Program-made: the position numbers and the translations under genes
Part shown: positions 41,811 through 50,393 of the stretch, piece after piece
Layout of the letters: each line of letters starts with the position of its first letter
Numbering within the stretch: position 1 is the stretch's first letter
Notes under the pieces: model-generated
What the model was told of the DNA's origin: nothing
Database searches by the model: none
Seen by the model: the letters and a program-made list of their open reading frames with translations, nothing else
Source of the DNA: Miniphocaeibacter sp012841535
GTDB taxonomy: Bacteria; Bacillota; Clostridia; Tissierellales; Peptoniphilaceae
Reading direction: 5' to 3' (one strand)
NCBI RefSeq assembly: GCF_049274025.1
Contig: NZ_JBASRV010000023.1
DNA length: 64,000 nt

Positions 41811-42236
41811 TTACTTTTTTGTAATATTTCGGGTTTTTAACTCTTTATTTAGGTCATAAACGTATCTATTTAATACTTTTTCCAAATTTAAAAATAGGAC
41901 ACTTGAAATAATTGTCGATAAATTATCCATTTTATTCTCTTGGTAGATTCTTACATCTGTAGTATTTTCATCTATTTTTTTTAACTCTACTTCAAATTTT
42001 CCATCAATTAATTTGTTCTTAAATTTCAATTTAAATATTTCATTTTCTATTTTCTCTTCTATAATATAATGTGTTTTTAAATCATTAATATTAATTTCTT
42101 CAAATTCCTCATTATTGATTTTTTTAAAACTTTTAATATCATTTCTCCAAATAACATCTTCCCTATTTGTAATTATTTCCCATACATCTTCTATTGGATA
42201 TTTAAATTTTGAATGTACCTGAGCTTTTTTAATCAT
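41811..42236 (-). CDS. SRPBCC-fold (START-like) protein
   Basis: 141 aa. The pattern matches the polyketide-cyclase/SRPBCC family: IEDVWEIITNREDVIWRNDI near the N-terminus, a central run of beta strands and a long C-terminal helix (NRYVYDLNKELK). These proteins bind small hydrophobic ligands. No ligand can be named. The first codons overlap the end of hemZ by 8 bp, so the two are co-translated. Confidence 0.82.
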   Translation of the reverse strand: MIKKAQVHSKFKYPIEDVWEIITNREDVIWRNDIKSFKKINNEEFEEININDLKTHYIIEEKIENEIFKLKFKNKLIDGKFEVELKKIDENTTDVRIYQENKMDNLSTIISSVLFLNLEKVLNRYVYDLNKELKTRNITKK

Positions 42237-43662
42237 ATTTTTCTCCCAATAATTCTATTTTTTTCAAAAGTAAATTATCAATATTCTCTAAATAATCTTT
42301 CATATTCATATAGTTTCTATGATTTAAAATCATATTATTTCCCTTTATAAATTTCGAACTTGCTCCCATACCAATACCTATAATATTTTCAGCTTCCTCC
42401 ATCATAGTAATATTATAAATACATTCCTTTCCCTGTTTTGAAAATCCAATATTTTCCATATTCCCTAAAATCTGTTTTTGTCTATATAAATAATATGGTA
42501 TAAAATCATTTTGACTAGCAAAGTCCACTACCATATCCATCATATTTAGAACATTATTCTTTTCATCTTCTAAATTTAAAGACCTTTCACTTATTTTAGA
42601 ACCTTTTTTCACTGCTAAAGTATGAATAGTTAAATTTTCTGGAGATAAGTCCTTAACTATTTTTAAAGTATTTTCTAAATCAGTTAAATTTTCCCTTGGT
42701 AATCCTATAATTAAGTCCATATTAATAGAGCTAAATTTCAATTCCTTTGCCTCATAATACCTTTTTATTAATTCCTCGTTATTCTGCTTACGGCCAATTA
42801 AGTTTAAAGTATCGGATTTAAAAGTCTGGGGATTTAAAGAAATTCTACTTATCTTCTGCTCCTTTAGTAATCTTAATTTTTCATAGGATAGGGTATCCTC
42901 TCTACCAGCCTCAACTGTAAATTCAGTGGCATTTTCAAAGTTTTCATTTATATATGTTAAAAGATATTTTAAACTGTCCTCATTTAAAGTTGTTGGTGTT
43001 CCTCCTCCTATATATATAGTAGAAAGATTATAGCCACTTAAATACTTTTTAAGACTATTTAATTCATGTATTATTGTTTCTATATATATAGGAACTAAAT
43101 TTTTATGTTTTTCAATTTTTAAAGTAGAAAAACTACAATAATCACATCTAGTTGGACAAAATGGAATATTTATATAAAGACTATAACTATTCTTTTTTAA
43201 TCTGTTAATATAATTATCTTGAATTGTAGAAATAGAAGTAATTAAATTTACCTTATTTTCCTTTAAAAGCATTTTATCCCTTAGAATTTTTCTTGCACCT
43301 TCTATTCCAAACTGATTTATTAAACTATGTGCAACCTTTACTGGCCTAATACCTGTTAAAACACCCCAGTCACTTGAAATATTAAACTCCTCTTTAAAAA
43401 ACTTTAATACTTCTGCCTTTATAAGCATTTTTTCTTTAAAATATTCATCAACTAGGATTTTAGTATTGGTAATTTTTTTATTATATTTAATTTCCTTATT
43501 TAAATAATATTTAACTTCTAAATCTTCGTGGATTTTAATAATTAAAATATCGTCTAAACTTTTATAATCATCAACAAATTCAATGTTTTCCTTTCCAATT
43601 AAGGAGCGTATTAATTCAAATACTTCATATTTATAATTTAAATCATTTAAATATATTTTCAT
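42229..43662 (-). CDS. hemZ: HemZ-type oxygen-independent coproporphyrinogen dehydrogenase
   Basis: 477 aa radical SAM enzyme. The [4Fe-4S] motif is CPTRCDYCSF (CxxxCxxC, about 167-176), followed by YIGGGTPTTL and the HemN-like region SLNPQTFKSDTLNLIGR. A HemZ-type N-terminal domain of about 150 residues precedes the barrel. It is annotated as converting coproporphyrinogen III to protoporphyrinogen IX, but many HemZ-like proteins are uncharacterised and no other haem gene is in the window. Divergent from the M20 peptidase gene. Confidence 0.92.
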   Translation of the reverse strand: MKIYLNDLNYKYEVFELIRSLIGKENIEFVDDYKSLDDILIIKIHEDLEVKYYLNKEIKYNKKITNTKILVDEYFKEKMLIKAEVLKFFKEEFNISSDWGVLTGIRPVKVAHSLINQFGIEGARKILRDKMLLKENKVNLITSISTIQDNYINRLKKNSYSLYINIPFCPTRCDYCSFSTLKIEKHKNLVPIYIETIIHELNSLKKYLSGYNLSTIYIGGGTPTTLNEDSLKYLLTYINENFENATEFTVEAGREDTLSYEKLRLLKEQKISRISLNPQTFKSDTLNLIGRKQNNEELIKRYYEAKELKFSSINMDLIIGLPRENLTDLENTLKIVKDLSPENLTIHTLAVKKGSKISERSLNLEDEKNNVLNMMDMVVDFASQNDFIPYYLYRQKQILGNMENIGFSKQGKECIYNITMMEEAENIIGIGMGASSKFIKGNNMILNHRNYMNMKDYLENIDNLLLKKIELLGEKYD

Positions 43663-43765
43663 TTATTCCTCTTTATTTCAATAATTAAGTAAAAATAATT
43701 ATATCATAGTTAAATTGTATTGCCTCTATTCTTATAATATACTATTTATGAAAGGTAGTGGTTAA

Positions 43766-44923
43766 ATGTCTAATAATTATTCTAATTACGAAGAAGAATT
43801 ACTAAATTTATTACAAAAAGCAGTACGTATAAAAAGTATAAATCCTCCAGGAAATGAATTGGAGATGTGCAATTTAGTTTATGATTATATGACAAAATTA
43901 GATATTGAAACTTATAAAATTGAAGTGGAAGAAAATAGGTACGATATAATATCTATTTTAAGAAGTAATACAAATAATCCAGGAATTATTTTTACCGGTC
44001 ATATGGATGTTGTACCTGTTAGTGAAGACGAATCTACTAGATGGGAAGTGGCACCTTTTTCCGGAATAATAAAAGATGGTTTTCTGTATGGTCGTGGAGC
44101 TTCAGACATGAAGTCCGGTCTTTGTTCAATTATGGTTGCAATGAGATATATAAAGGAAAACAACCTTCCTATTAATAGGGATATAGCCCTAGTTGCTACA
44201 GTTGACGAAGAAGATAGTATGAAGGGTTCAAAAGCATTAGTTGGTCATAAATTACTGGAAAACTTTAGGGAAGTTGTCGTTTGTGAACCAACGAATATGG
44301 AAATCTGTAATGTTGGTAGAGGAAGAACCTACGGTGTTATTGATATAAAAGGTAAAACTGGCCATGGTTCTCAATTAAGTGTAGATAAAAATGCTATACT
44401 TATAGCTAATAAAATAATCAATAAAATGGGCGAAACTGATTTATCCGATAAAGCTCATAAGACCTATGGTTCAAGTTTCTGGCAGCCATTAGCAATTCAT
44501 GCCTCAGTTGACCCATGGGTTGTACCGGATGATTGTGAGTTAAAAATCGATGCTCGTCTTGTACCAAATCATTTTTCCGACGATATTTGGCATAGAATCG
44601 ATAAAATACTTACAGAAGTAAAAGCAGAAGTTCCTAGTATGCAGGCAATTGTCACTATATTAGATAGAAGAGAACCTTGGATTACCGATGAAAATACAGA
44701 GCTTATGCAAAATATAAAAAATATATACCAAAGTTTAGATTATGAATATATTACCCAGGACTTTAAAGGAACAACTGATGGTACCATACTTAGAAAAGAC
44801 GGACGAGATGTTGTAATAGTTGGACCGGGTTTACTTGCCGGCGTTCACAAAGAAAATGAAAAGGTGTTAATAAAGAATCTTTTTAGAGCTTTAAGGCTTT
44901 ATTCTGAACTTATGCAAAAATAA
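43766..44923 (+). CDS. M20 family metallopeptidase (ArgE/DapE/ACY1-like)
   Basis: 385 aa di-zinc hydrolase. Metal ligands lie in TGHMDVVP (about 77), YGRGASDMKSG (about 107) and the catalytic/ligand pair TVDEEDSMKGS (about 141), with the lid/dimerisation domain (about 180-290) and a final ligand region (GPGLLAGVHKENE). It removes an acyl or amino-acid group. The substrate (deacetylornithine, succinyl-DAP or a dipeptide) is not decidable. Monocistronic. Confidence 0.9.
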   Translation: MSNNYSNYEEELLNLLQKAVRIKSINPPGNELEMCNLVYDYMTKLDIETYKIEVEENRYDIISILRSNTNNPGIIFTGHMDVVPVSEDESTRWEVAPFSGIIKDGFLYGRGASDMKSGLCSIMVAMRYIKENNLPINRDIALVATVDEEDSMKGSKALVGHKLLENFREVVVCEPTNMEICNVGRGRTYGVIDIKGKTGHGSQLSVDKNAILIANKIINKMGETDLSDKAHKTYGSSFWQPLAIHASVDPWVVPDDCELKIDARLVPNHFSDDIWHRIDKILTEVKAEVPSMQAIVTILDRREPWITDENTELMQNIKNIYQSLDYEYITQDFKGTTDGTILRKDGRDVVIVGPGLLAGVHKENEKVLIKNLFRALRLYSELMQK

Positions 44924-44972
44924 TATAGAAATTTTAATTTCTATTATTTCATATTCTAAAATCCTAAATAAC

Positions 44973-44988
44973 AAAACCTCTTGATTAA
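44973..44988. repeat. Left copy of a 16-bp inverted repeat flanking the islet
   Basis: AAAACCTCTTGATTAA here is exactly inverted at 47818-47833. The pair brackets the IS-rich segment of about 2.86 kb. The remaining sequence between 44924 and 45189 holds the palindrome listed separately and no gene. Confidence 0.7.
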
Positions 44989-44995
44989 TTTCTAT

Positions 44996-45063
44996 TGATA
45001 TGCTCCCCACTATAGTTACACATTTTTATTATTTCATGTGTCTACTATATGGGGAGCATATCA
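44996..45063. mobile_element. 68-bp near-perfect palindrome, MITE-like
   Basis: Arms of about 28 bp begin TGATATGCTCCCCA and end TGGGGAGCATATCA, with only small mismatches and a 12-bp centre. TG...CA ends with a CCCC block resemble inverted repeats of IS3-type elements. There is no ORF. It could equally act as a transcription terminator after the M20 peptidase gene. Confidence 0.55.
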
Positions 45064-45189
45064 TTATCTTATCATAGAAGGCTTTATTTACAGACTTTTT
45101 TAACAGGCTCTAGCCACATTTTACTAACCTTGTCTCCATATTTAATAGCTTTTGTTCATATTTTCATCCATTCTATAGATTTTTTCTTT

Positions 45190-45796
45190 TTATTTACCTG
45201 TGCTTCTATATTCTCCTGCCGTTCCTTTAACATCTTTTTTTGGATTAAATATATCATCTACTCTATTTAAGTACCTTATAGCCTTATTCTGTAATTTATT
45301 TTCGTTCTCATATTTCATTAAATCATTTTTATTTATTCTAGAAACCTTATTACTTTTATTGTTTTTAGATTTCATTTTAGAGGGGCTCCCTTGTTGTTTT
45401 ATGAGACCTTCTTTTCCTGATTTTCTAAATTTAGATACCCATCCAGCTATTATAGATGGATTTGGTATTGCGAAATTGGTTGCTAGTTCATGATAAGAGA
45501 TCTCTGTTGTTAGGTAAGACTTTATCATATTTAATTTGAAATCTAAAGTATATTTATTATTGTTTTTTCTCCTTATTAATAGACTTTCTTCGCCAAATTC
45601 TATATATTTTTTAACCCAGTCACGAACTGTTCCTTTATCGGGAATACTATATTTTTTAGCTAAATATTTGTATCCTCCTAAACCTTGTAAATATTCCTCT
45701 ACTACTTTTAGTTTAAATTCAAAACTATATTTTGCCATTGAAAAACCGACCTCCTAATTGTTAGATTTTTGGTTTAATTTTTGGGGTCGGTATACA
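45190..45796 (-). mobile_element. IS3-family (IS150-like) remnant with OrfA
   Basis: 182-codon OrfA-like frame (45190-45738) from ATG 45738. It has two helix-turn-helix units, FEFKLKVVEEYLQGLGGYKY and FKLNMIKSYLTTEISYHELA, as in IS150/InsJ OrfA. The left terminal repeat with TACCGACCCC lies at about 45780-45796. OrfB with its DDE domain is missing. Only about 120 bp of decayed sequence separates the OrfA end from the palindrome, so this is an inactive truncated element. Confidence 0.8.
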
Positions 45797-45805
45797 ACTA
45801 ACTGG

Positions 45806-46057
45806 TTACGATTCAATTTTATCTATAATATAACTTAAGCTTTTTAATATATAGTATATCCAAATTGTTGATATGATATTGGTAAAAGAACTAATCAACA
45901 ACAATTTTATTCCTTTTATTACTTGTTCTGAATAAGTAGGATCAAAAATAACATATCCCCATGTTCTAACGAAAAAATACACAATATATATTAAAATACA
46001 TAAACCTATTAGAATCGTTGCTTTTGATAAAATTATTAATTTTTTACTTAAGTTCAT
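45806..46057 (-). CDS. Small two-helix membrane protein, unknown function
   Basis: 83 aa with two long hydrophobic segments (about 8-30 and 48-70), a short charged N-terminus and a charged C-terminal tail (YIIDKIES). A good ribosome site AAAAGGAGCTTTTAAA precedes the ATG. It lies 14 bp after the secreted-protein gene 46072-46710, so the two probably form one operon. A secreted protein followed by a small membrane protein is a layout seen in toxin/immunity pairs, but nothing in the sequence confirms that. Confidence 0.65.
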   Translation of the reverse strand: MNLSKKLIILSKATILIGLCILIYIVYFFVRTWGYVIFDPTYSEQVIKGIKLLLISSFTNIISTIWIYYILKSLSYIIDKIES

Positions 46058-46071
46058 TTTAAAAGCTCCTT

Positions 46072-46710
46072 TTAATAAACATTTATTTGGGTAGAGTAAG
46101 TTTTAACAACAGTTACATAACCCAAATCAACAGAATATCCTATTATGTCTCCACCAATAGAAAAGCTACCACCATTAATATAGAATTGTCCAGTTACACT
46201 AAATCTAGCTGAAGTATTTCCTGTTCTATTTATATTAACGTCTGAACCTTGGAAATTTTTATAGTAGTCATTTGTAGTTACATATGGTTTCCCCCAACTT
46301 TCAACATTACTAACACGACCTGTTCTTCTATTAACAACGCATCGAATCTCTGTATAAAAAGTAACTCCTATATTTCCAGAATTTGTCTTTATGGTTTCTT
46401 TAGCTTTACCAGACACTATTCTATAAGCAATGTATTCATCACCTATCCTAGGACTAATTCTATTTGCAATAAAATCTTTTTCCTTTTGCAGTTCATATTC
46501 ATAACTTGTATTATTAGCTAATGCTTGGGAATAAGCATATCTTTCAATAGAATTTTCTAGTAAATCTAATATAGAATCTAAAGAAAGTTCCGAGTTTTTT
46601 TGGATATCTTCACTAGCTGTGAAAACTACGTTTTTTTCAATTAATATTAATGAAAAAATCACAGCTATGAGTATAAAACTAAATGTTAAATTTCTATTTT
46701 TTATTTTCAT
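46072..46710 (-). CDS. Secreted protein of unknown function
   Basis: 212 aa. N-terminal signal or anchor (KNRNLTFSFILIAVIFSLIL, about 4-24), then an acidic helical part (about 35-80) and a Gly/Ser/Thr-rich, beta-predicted C-terminus (about 100-212, for example FYINGGSFSIGGDIIGYSV). There are no cysteine pairs or known catalytic motif. No family recognised. It sits between an IS3 remnant and an ISL3 remnant with its small membrane partner downstream, which suggests horizontal arrival. No clear ribosome site is visible before the ATG. Confidence 0.6.
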   Translation of the reverse strand: MKIKNRNLTFSFILIAVIFSLILIEKNVVFTASEDIQKNSELSLDSILDLLENSIERYAYSQALANNTSYEYELQKEKDFIANRISPRIGDEYIAYRIVSGKAKETIKTNSGNIGVTFYTEIRCVVNRRTGRVSNVESWGKPYVTTNDYYKNFQGSDVNINRTGNTSARFSVTGQFYINGGSFSIGGDIIGYSVDLGYVTVVKTYSTQINVY

Positions 46711-47057
46711 GAAAAACTACTTTTACTTAAAATAATTATTAGTTTTTTTATAAAGTCTTATATTTTTTGCACCAAACTTACTCGAATACTATAAATTTTA
46801 TTAAACATTATATTAATGAATAATTTAATTTTTCATTGGATTCACCTCAAAATATAATACTTGCTACAATAGTTATACTAATTATATGTATATGATGTTA
46901 TACATATTAATTACCCATAGTTTTATAAATAAAGCAAGCTCATATTTTCTTTTTTCCGTTTCAGTTGCTATTCTAGCATCTGGATAGGCTACACTAAATA
47001 GGACAGTTTCATACCAAACATGATAGAATCTAAATAATAAAAACAAGGATTGAAATA
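46711..47057. other. Gap between the unknown pair and the ISL3 remnant
   Basis: 347 bp, AT-rich, no gene seen. The first part presumably holds the promoter of the 46710 gene. The last 100 bp before 47058 may be the decayed upstream part of the ISL3 transposase, but no continuous frame remains. Confidence 0.5.
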
Positions 47058-47561
47058 ATGAAAAAGTTTAATACTTCCTCTATTGAATATAAAAGACTAA
47101 AAAGATATTGGAAACTAATTCAAAAGGATTCTTCTAAACTAGATATAATCCACTTTGATAAATGGACACATTTCCATAGGTGGAAAAGTGCATCTGATGT
47201 GGTAAATGAGACTGTATCTGTTAACAACACTTTACAGAAAACATATGAGGTTTATCAAATTCTTTTATCTGATATTAGATGTAAAAATTCTAAAGGATTG
47301 AAGGAACATTTAGTTTTATTTAAGGATACAGTAAGTGAGAAAATGAAGGTAGCTATAAACACTTTATTGGAATATTTTGAATATGTAGAAAATTCATTAA
47401 ATACCAATATTACAAATGGACCTTTGGAAGATATTAATAATCTTATTAAAAGCATAAAAAGAGTGGCTTTTGGATATAGGTCATTTTATAATTTTAGAAA
47501 TAGGATTCTTGTAATTAAAAATTTGATGAAACCAATAGAAAATCATCAGGCAGCTATATAG
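47058..47561 (+). pseudogene. ISL3-family transposase, C-terminal part
   Basis: 167 codons matching the last third of ISL3 transposases. LKRYWKLIQKDSSKLD and the C-terminal signature NGPLEDINNLIKSIKR...AFGYRSFYNFRNRI are characteristic. Full-length proteins are about 400-450 aa, so the N-terminal zinc finger and most of the catalytic core are missing. A perfect 26-bp palindrome (47545-47570, centred on CAGCTATATAGCTG) overlaps the stop. Confidence 0.88.
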
Positions 47562-47599
47562 CTGCCTGATATAAAAGTAATTTGTTATTTTATTGTATA

Positions 47600-47622
47600 C
47601 CAACACTATTTGACAAAGAGCC
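47600..47622 (+). mobile_element. ISL3 right terminal repeat
   Basis: CCAACACTATTTGACAAAGAGCC ends the element at 47622. Its reverse complement begins GGCTCT and shares ATAGTGTTG at the same spacing with the left end of the ISL3 element at 63875, so the two belong to the same family. Sequence changes to IS256-like coding right after it. Confidence 0.75.
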
Positions 47623-47791
47623 TTTAAAATTATTATATTTACGTGTTTTAGAATTGCAAAATAAACGGGAAAATCGCACTATTCGTAATTGGTCTATGGT
47701 TTTAAATCAATTATTAATTGATGATAAAATTTCAGAAAGATTACGAAAATATGCTAATTTAAAAAATACAAAAAACTACTTATACACTTAA
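47623..47791 (+). pseudogene. IS256-family (mutator) transposase, C-terminal fragment
   Basis: About 55 codons of a longer frame, LYLRVLELQNKRENRTIRNW and so on to the stop at 47791, resemble the IRNWxxxLxQL end of mutator-type transposases. An open frame starting at 47582 is a chance fusion through the ISL3 end. The IS256 fragment itself begins where ISL3 stops, so ISL3 inserted into, or was joined to, this element. A terminal-repeat-like TACACTTAACTTGACAATCCC follows at about 47784-47803. Confidence 0.65.
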
Positions 47792-47817
47792 CTTGACAAT
47801 CCCTGTTCTTACTTAAT

Positions 47818-47833
47818 TTAATCAAGAGGTTTT
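47818..47833. repeat. Right copy of the 16-bp inverted repeat
   Basis: TTAATCAAGAGGTTTT is the exact reverse complement of 44973-44988. Confidence 0.7.
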
Positions 47834-47908
47834 ATAAAGTAATTTTTATTCTCTAAAAAATTTATATTCCTTATGTTTTTAATTTGTCCTTAATAATTTA
47901 AACTTATT

Positions 47909-49348
47909 CTAACCTTCTATTTTTTTAGTTTCCTTCTTTATTTTTGAAGAATTAAATGCTGTTATTAACAATATAACTAAAATCCAAACATAATTATTAC
48001 CAAGAAATCCATATCTGGAATCAACTACTAAATCAGCCAAAATTACTAGGGACATTAAAAATATAAAAAACGCATCTACAATAGATTTTTTTCCTAGTTC
48101 GAATAGTAATTTTAAAAATGTAATTAAAGATGTTATTGTTAGAAAAAGGAGTATTATTCCACCTGTTAAAAGTTCAGTTAATAAAAAATTATGTGGATGG
48201 CTGGTATTATCAGACGTTATTTGTCCATATTCCTTATCCCTTAATAACTTGTTCTCTGGTTCATTGTAAATATCTACTTGTGCAGAAGCTCCCCCACCAA
48301 TTATTTTATTAACCATAGGATATTTCAAGTAGGAATCTATTGCCATTTTCCAAAGAAACTCTCTTTTATCAAAGGCTTTTTCATCGTAAAGGATTTCTTC
48401 TACTGTTCTATTTACTCTTATTCCATGTTTATCTATATTTTCTGTAGCTTCTTCTACTATTTTTGTAGTTACATAATTGTAGCTATAGACTATAAAAGTA
48501 CTTCCTATATAAACTAGGGCTGCTGCTAAACACAAAAGTAGTAAAGAAATTATATATTTTACTACCAACTTCCATTTTTCTATATTTTCCTTAAATATTT
48601 TTATAAAATTATCATATATTCCATATAAGAAAAACATAATTATAATACCAATTAATAATAAGGAGCTTCTTCGTGATGCAATTAAATAAATTGTTGAAGC
48701 GCCAATTATAGTGGTAAATACCAATAAAATATTTCTTATGTGTAAGTTTTTTATATTCCTAAAGATTAAAAAAATCAAGGCAATGAAACTAAAGAGTAAA
48801 AGTACACCAAAGTCATTGTAATCCCTTAATAATGATAATCTCCTACTATAATAAGTCCTTTTAAAAATTATTAAATATATCCATGTATATATAGTAATAA
48901 CTACTGACGGTAAAGATATAAATTTTAATAGTAAATTTAATTTATCTCCCACACTCTTTTTATTTAAATAAATTAAATACAAAAATAGCAAAAGCACTAT
49001 GAACCCTATATTTTCATATTTAATCATTGCAATTTCCATGTTTTTAGTATAATAAAAACTTATTAGTCCAAATACTATATATAAAATAATTAAGATTAGT
49101 AGAAATCCCGTTTCTTTTAATTGATTTTTCCCCATATAAAATATATTTTTACTCATATTTATAGGATTTAGCATAAAGGCCAATAGGAACATTAGAAAAG
49201 CCACTGCTAAGCATATTTTAAAAATACTATAATCGTTAATTTTTTTAAATTCCAGTCCTAAATCCGACATAAGTAAGGCTATTGTAGTTAAAATGATGCT
49301 AGAAAATAAATAATAATATTTCTTATTGTCTAATATAGTTTTTTTCAT
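47909..49348 (-). CDS. O-antigen ligase/polymerase-like membrane protein
   Basis: About 479 aa from ATG 49348, 7 bp after the preceding stop, with GAGG in the ribosome position. An upstream in-frame ATG at 49372 would overlap the previous gene. There are 11-12 hydrophobic segments and one large outer loop (about 285-390) that contains SHPHNFLLTELLTGG, the HN..L pattern of Wzy_C/O-antigen ligase proteins. In Gram-positives such proteins polymerise or ligate surface glycans. No glycosyltransferase genes are adjacent, so the glycan is unknown. Confidence 0.8.
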   Translation of the reverse strand: MKKTILDNKKYYYLFSSIILTTIALLMSDLGLEFKKINDYSIFKICLAVAFLMFLLAFMLNPINMSKNIFYMGKNQLKETGFLLILIILYIVFGLISFYYTKNMEIAMIKYENIGFIVLLLFLYLIYLNKKSVGDKLNLLLKFISLPSVVITIYTWIYLIIFKRTYYSRRLSLLRDYNDFGVLLLFSFIALIFLIFRNIKNLHIRNILLVFTTIIGASTIYLIASRRSSLLLIGIIIMFFLYGIYDNFIKIFKENIEKWKLVVKYIISLLLLCLAAALVYIGSTFIVYSYNYVTTKIVEEATENIDKHGIRVNRTVEEILYDEKAFDKREFLWKMAIDSYLKYPMVNKIIGGGASAQVDIYNEPENKLLRDKEYGQITSDNTSHPHNFLLTELLTGGIILLFLTITSLITFLKLLFELGKKSIVDAFFIFLMSLVILADLVVDSRYGFLGNNYVWILVILLITAFNSSKIKKETKKIEG

Positions 49349-49355
49349 AGCATCC

Positions 49356-50261
49356 TCAATTCTTTTCCACATATTTAGGAATTTCTATATCGGTTATTAA
49401 ATTTAACTGGTCAAAATCTCTACTTAGGTTTATACTGTAAACTATTCCATCCTTCTCTAAATCAAGAGTAATATAGGCCTTCTTTAACTGTAGATAAAGG
49501 CTTGTTATAGAAAAGCTAACGAAAAAATATTTACTATCCCAATCTGTATTTAATATATTTTCATAGGTTAGAATATCTGATTCATTTAAATAATCTTCAA
49601 TATTTAAAAGACTTAAAAATTCCTTTATTTCATCAAAGTCAAAATCCCTTAACTCCTTCTTAAAAAAATAATTTTCATCTATTTCCTTAAATTGTACTTC
49701 TTCTGAAATCTTAATTAACTCTTTTGAAAAATTATAATAACTAAGTATGTTAAAATAGTTCTCCTCTGTTGAAACAAATGGTTTTAGTGAAATTTTACTA
49801 GCCTTATCCTCTACTACATTATCTTTAGATATTTCAGTTTTTCCATCTTTAAAATAAATATAATCCTGATATTCTACATCATCATTTTTATATACATTTC
49901 TTAACAAATATTCCTTAGGATTATTGTCATCGACTACTAAACTATAATACCTAGAATTTTCATAATATCCTAATAAATTGGAGTTTTCATTATCCTCGTA
50001 CACTTCTTCTCTTTTTAAGGTCTTTAAAAAAACATTAAAAAACTCTTCTTTCTTACTTACTTTCTTTTCTGAATTATCTTCTAACTTATTTATTAAAATA
50101 AAAAACGAATCTTTTTGATTGTAATTTGTAACTCCTTTAGAATTACTATCTACTTGATTAAATAAACTAACCCTATCTAATCCAGAATTAGGTAAATTAA
50201 CCTCTATTCCTAAAACTATAATCAAAGCACAAATTAACAATGCTACTATATATTTTTTCAC
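49356..50261 (-). CDS. Membrane-anchored extracytoplasmic protein, unknown function
   Basis: 301 aa from a GTG start, preceded by AAAGGGGGTACT. One N-terminal hydrophobic anchor or signal (about 4-22) is followed by a highly charged Glu/Asp/Lys/Asn-rich outer part with no recognised domain. No lipobox. It overlaps the start region of the O-antigen-ligase-like gene and is likely co-expressed, so a role in the same surface process is plausible but unproven. Confidence 0.65.
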   Translation of the reverse strand: MKKYIVALLICALIIVLGIEVNLPNSGLDRVSLFNQVDSNSKGVTNYNQKDSFFILINKLEDNSEKKVSKKEEFFNVFLKTLKREEVYEDNENSNLLGYYENSRYYSLVVDDNNPKEYLLRNVYKNDDVEYQDYIYFKDGKTEISKDNVVEDKASKISLKPFVSTEENYFNILSYYNFSKELIKISEEVQFKEIDENYFFKKELRDFDFDEIKEFLSLLNIEDYLNESDILTYENILNTDWDSKYFFVSFSITSLYLQLKKAYITLDLEKDGIVYSINLSRDFDQLNLITDIEIPKYVEKN

Positions 50262-50351
50262 AGTACCCCCTTTAGTTTCTTATATATCCAACTGTGTATA
50301 ATTAAATAATATCATTATATAGTATATTTTTCAGCTTAAAACAAAAAATAA

Positions 50352-50387
50352 CTACTAATAATATCTTTTTAAACATATTATTAGTAG
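50352..50387 (-). terminator. Intrinsic terminator after rsuA
   Basis: Perfect 13-bp stem CTACTAATAATAT (50352-50364) / ATATTATTAGTAG (50375-50387), then TTATTTTTTG on the minus strand. Confidence 0.9.
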
Positions 50388-50393
50388 CTGCCA

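Noticed and set aside
47582..47791. 70-codon frame as one independent gene
   Set aside because: Its first part is the ISL3 terminal repeat and the rest an IS256 transposase tail, so it is a chance fusion.
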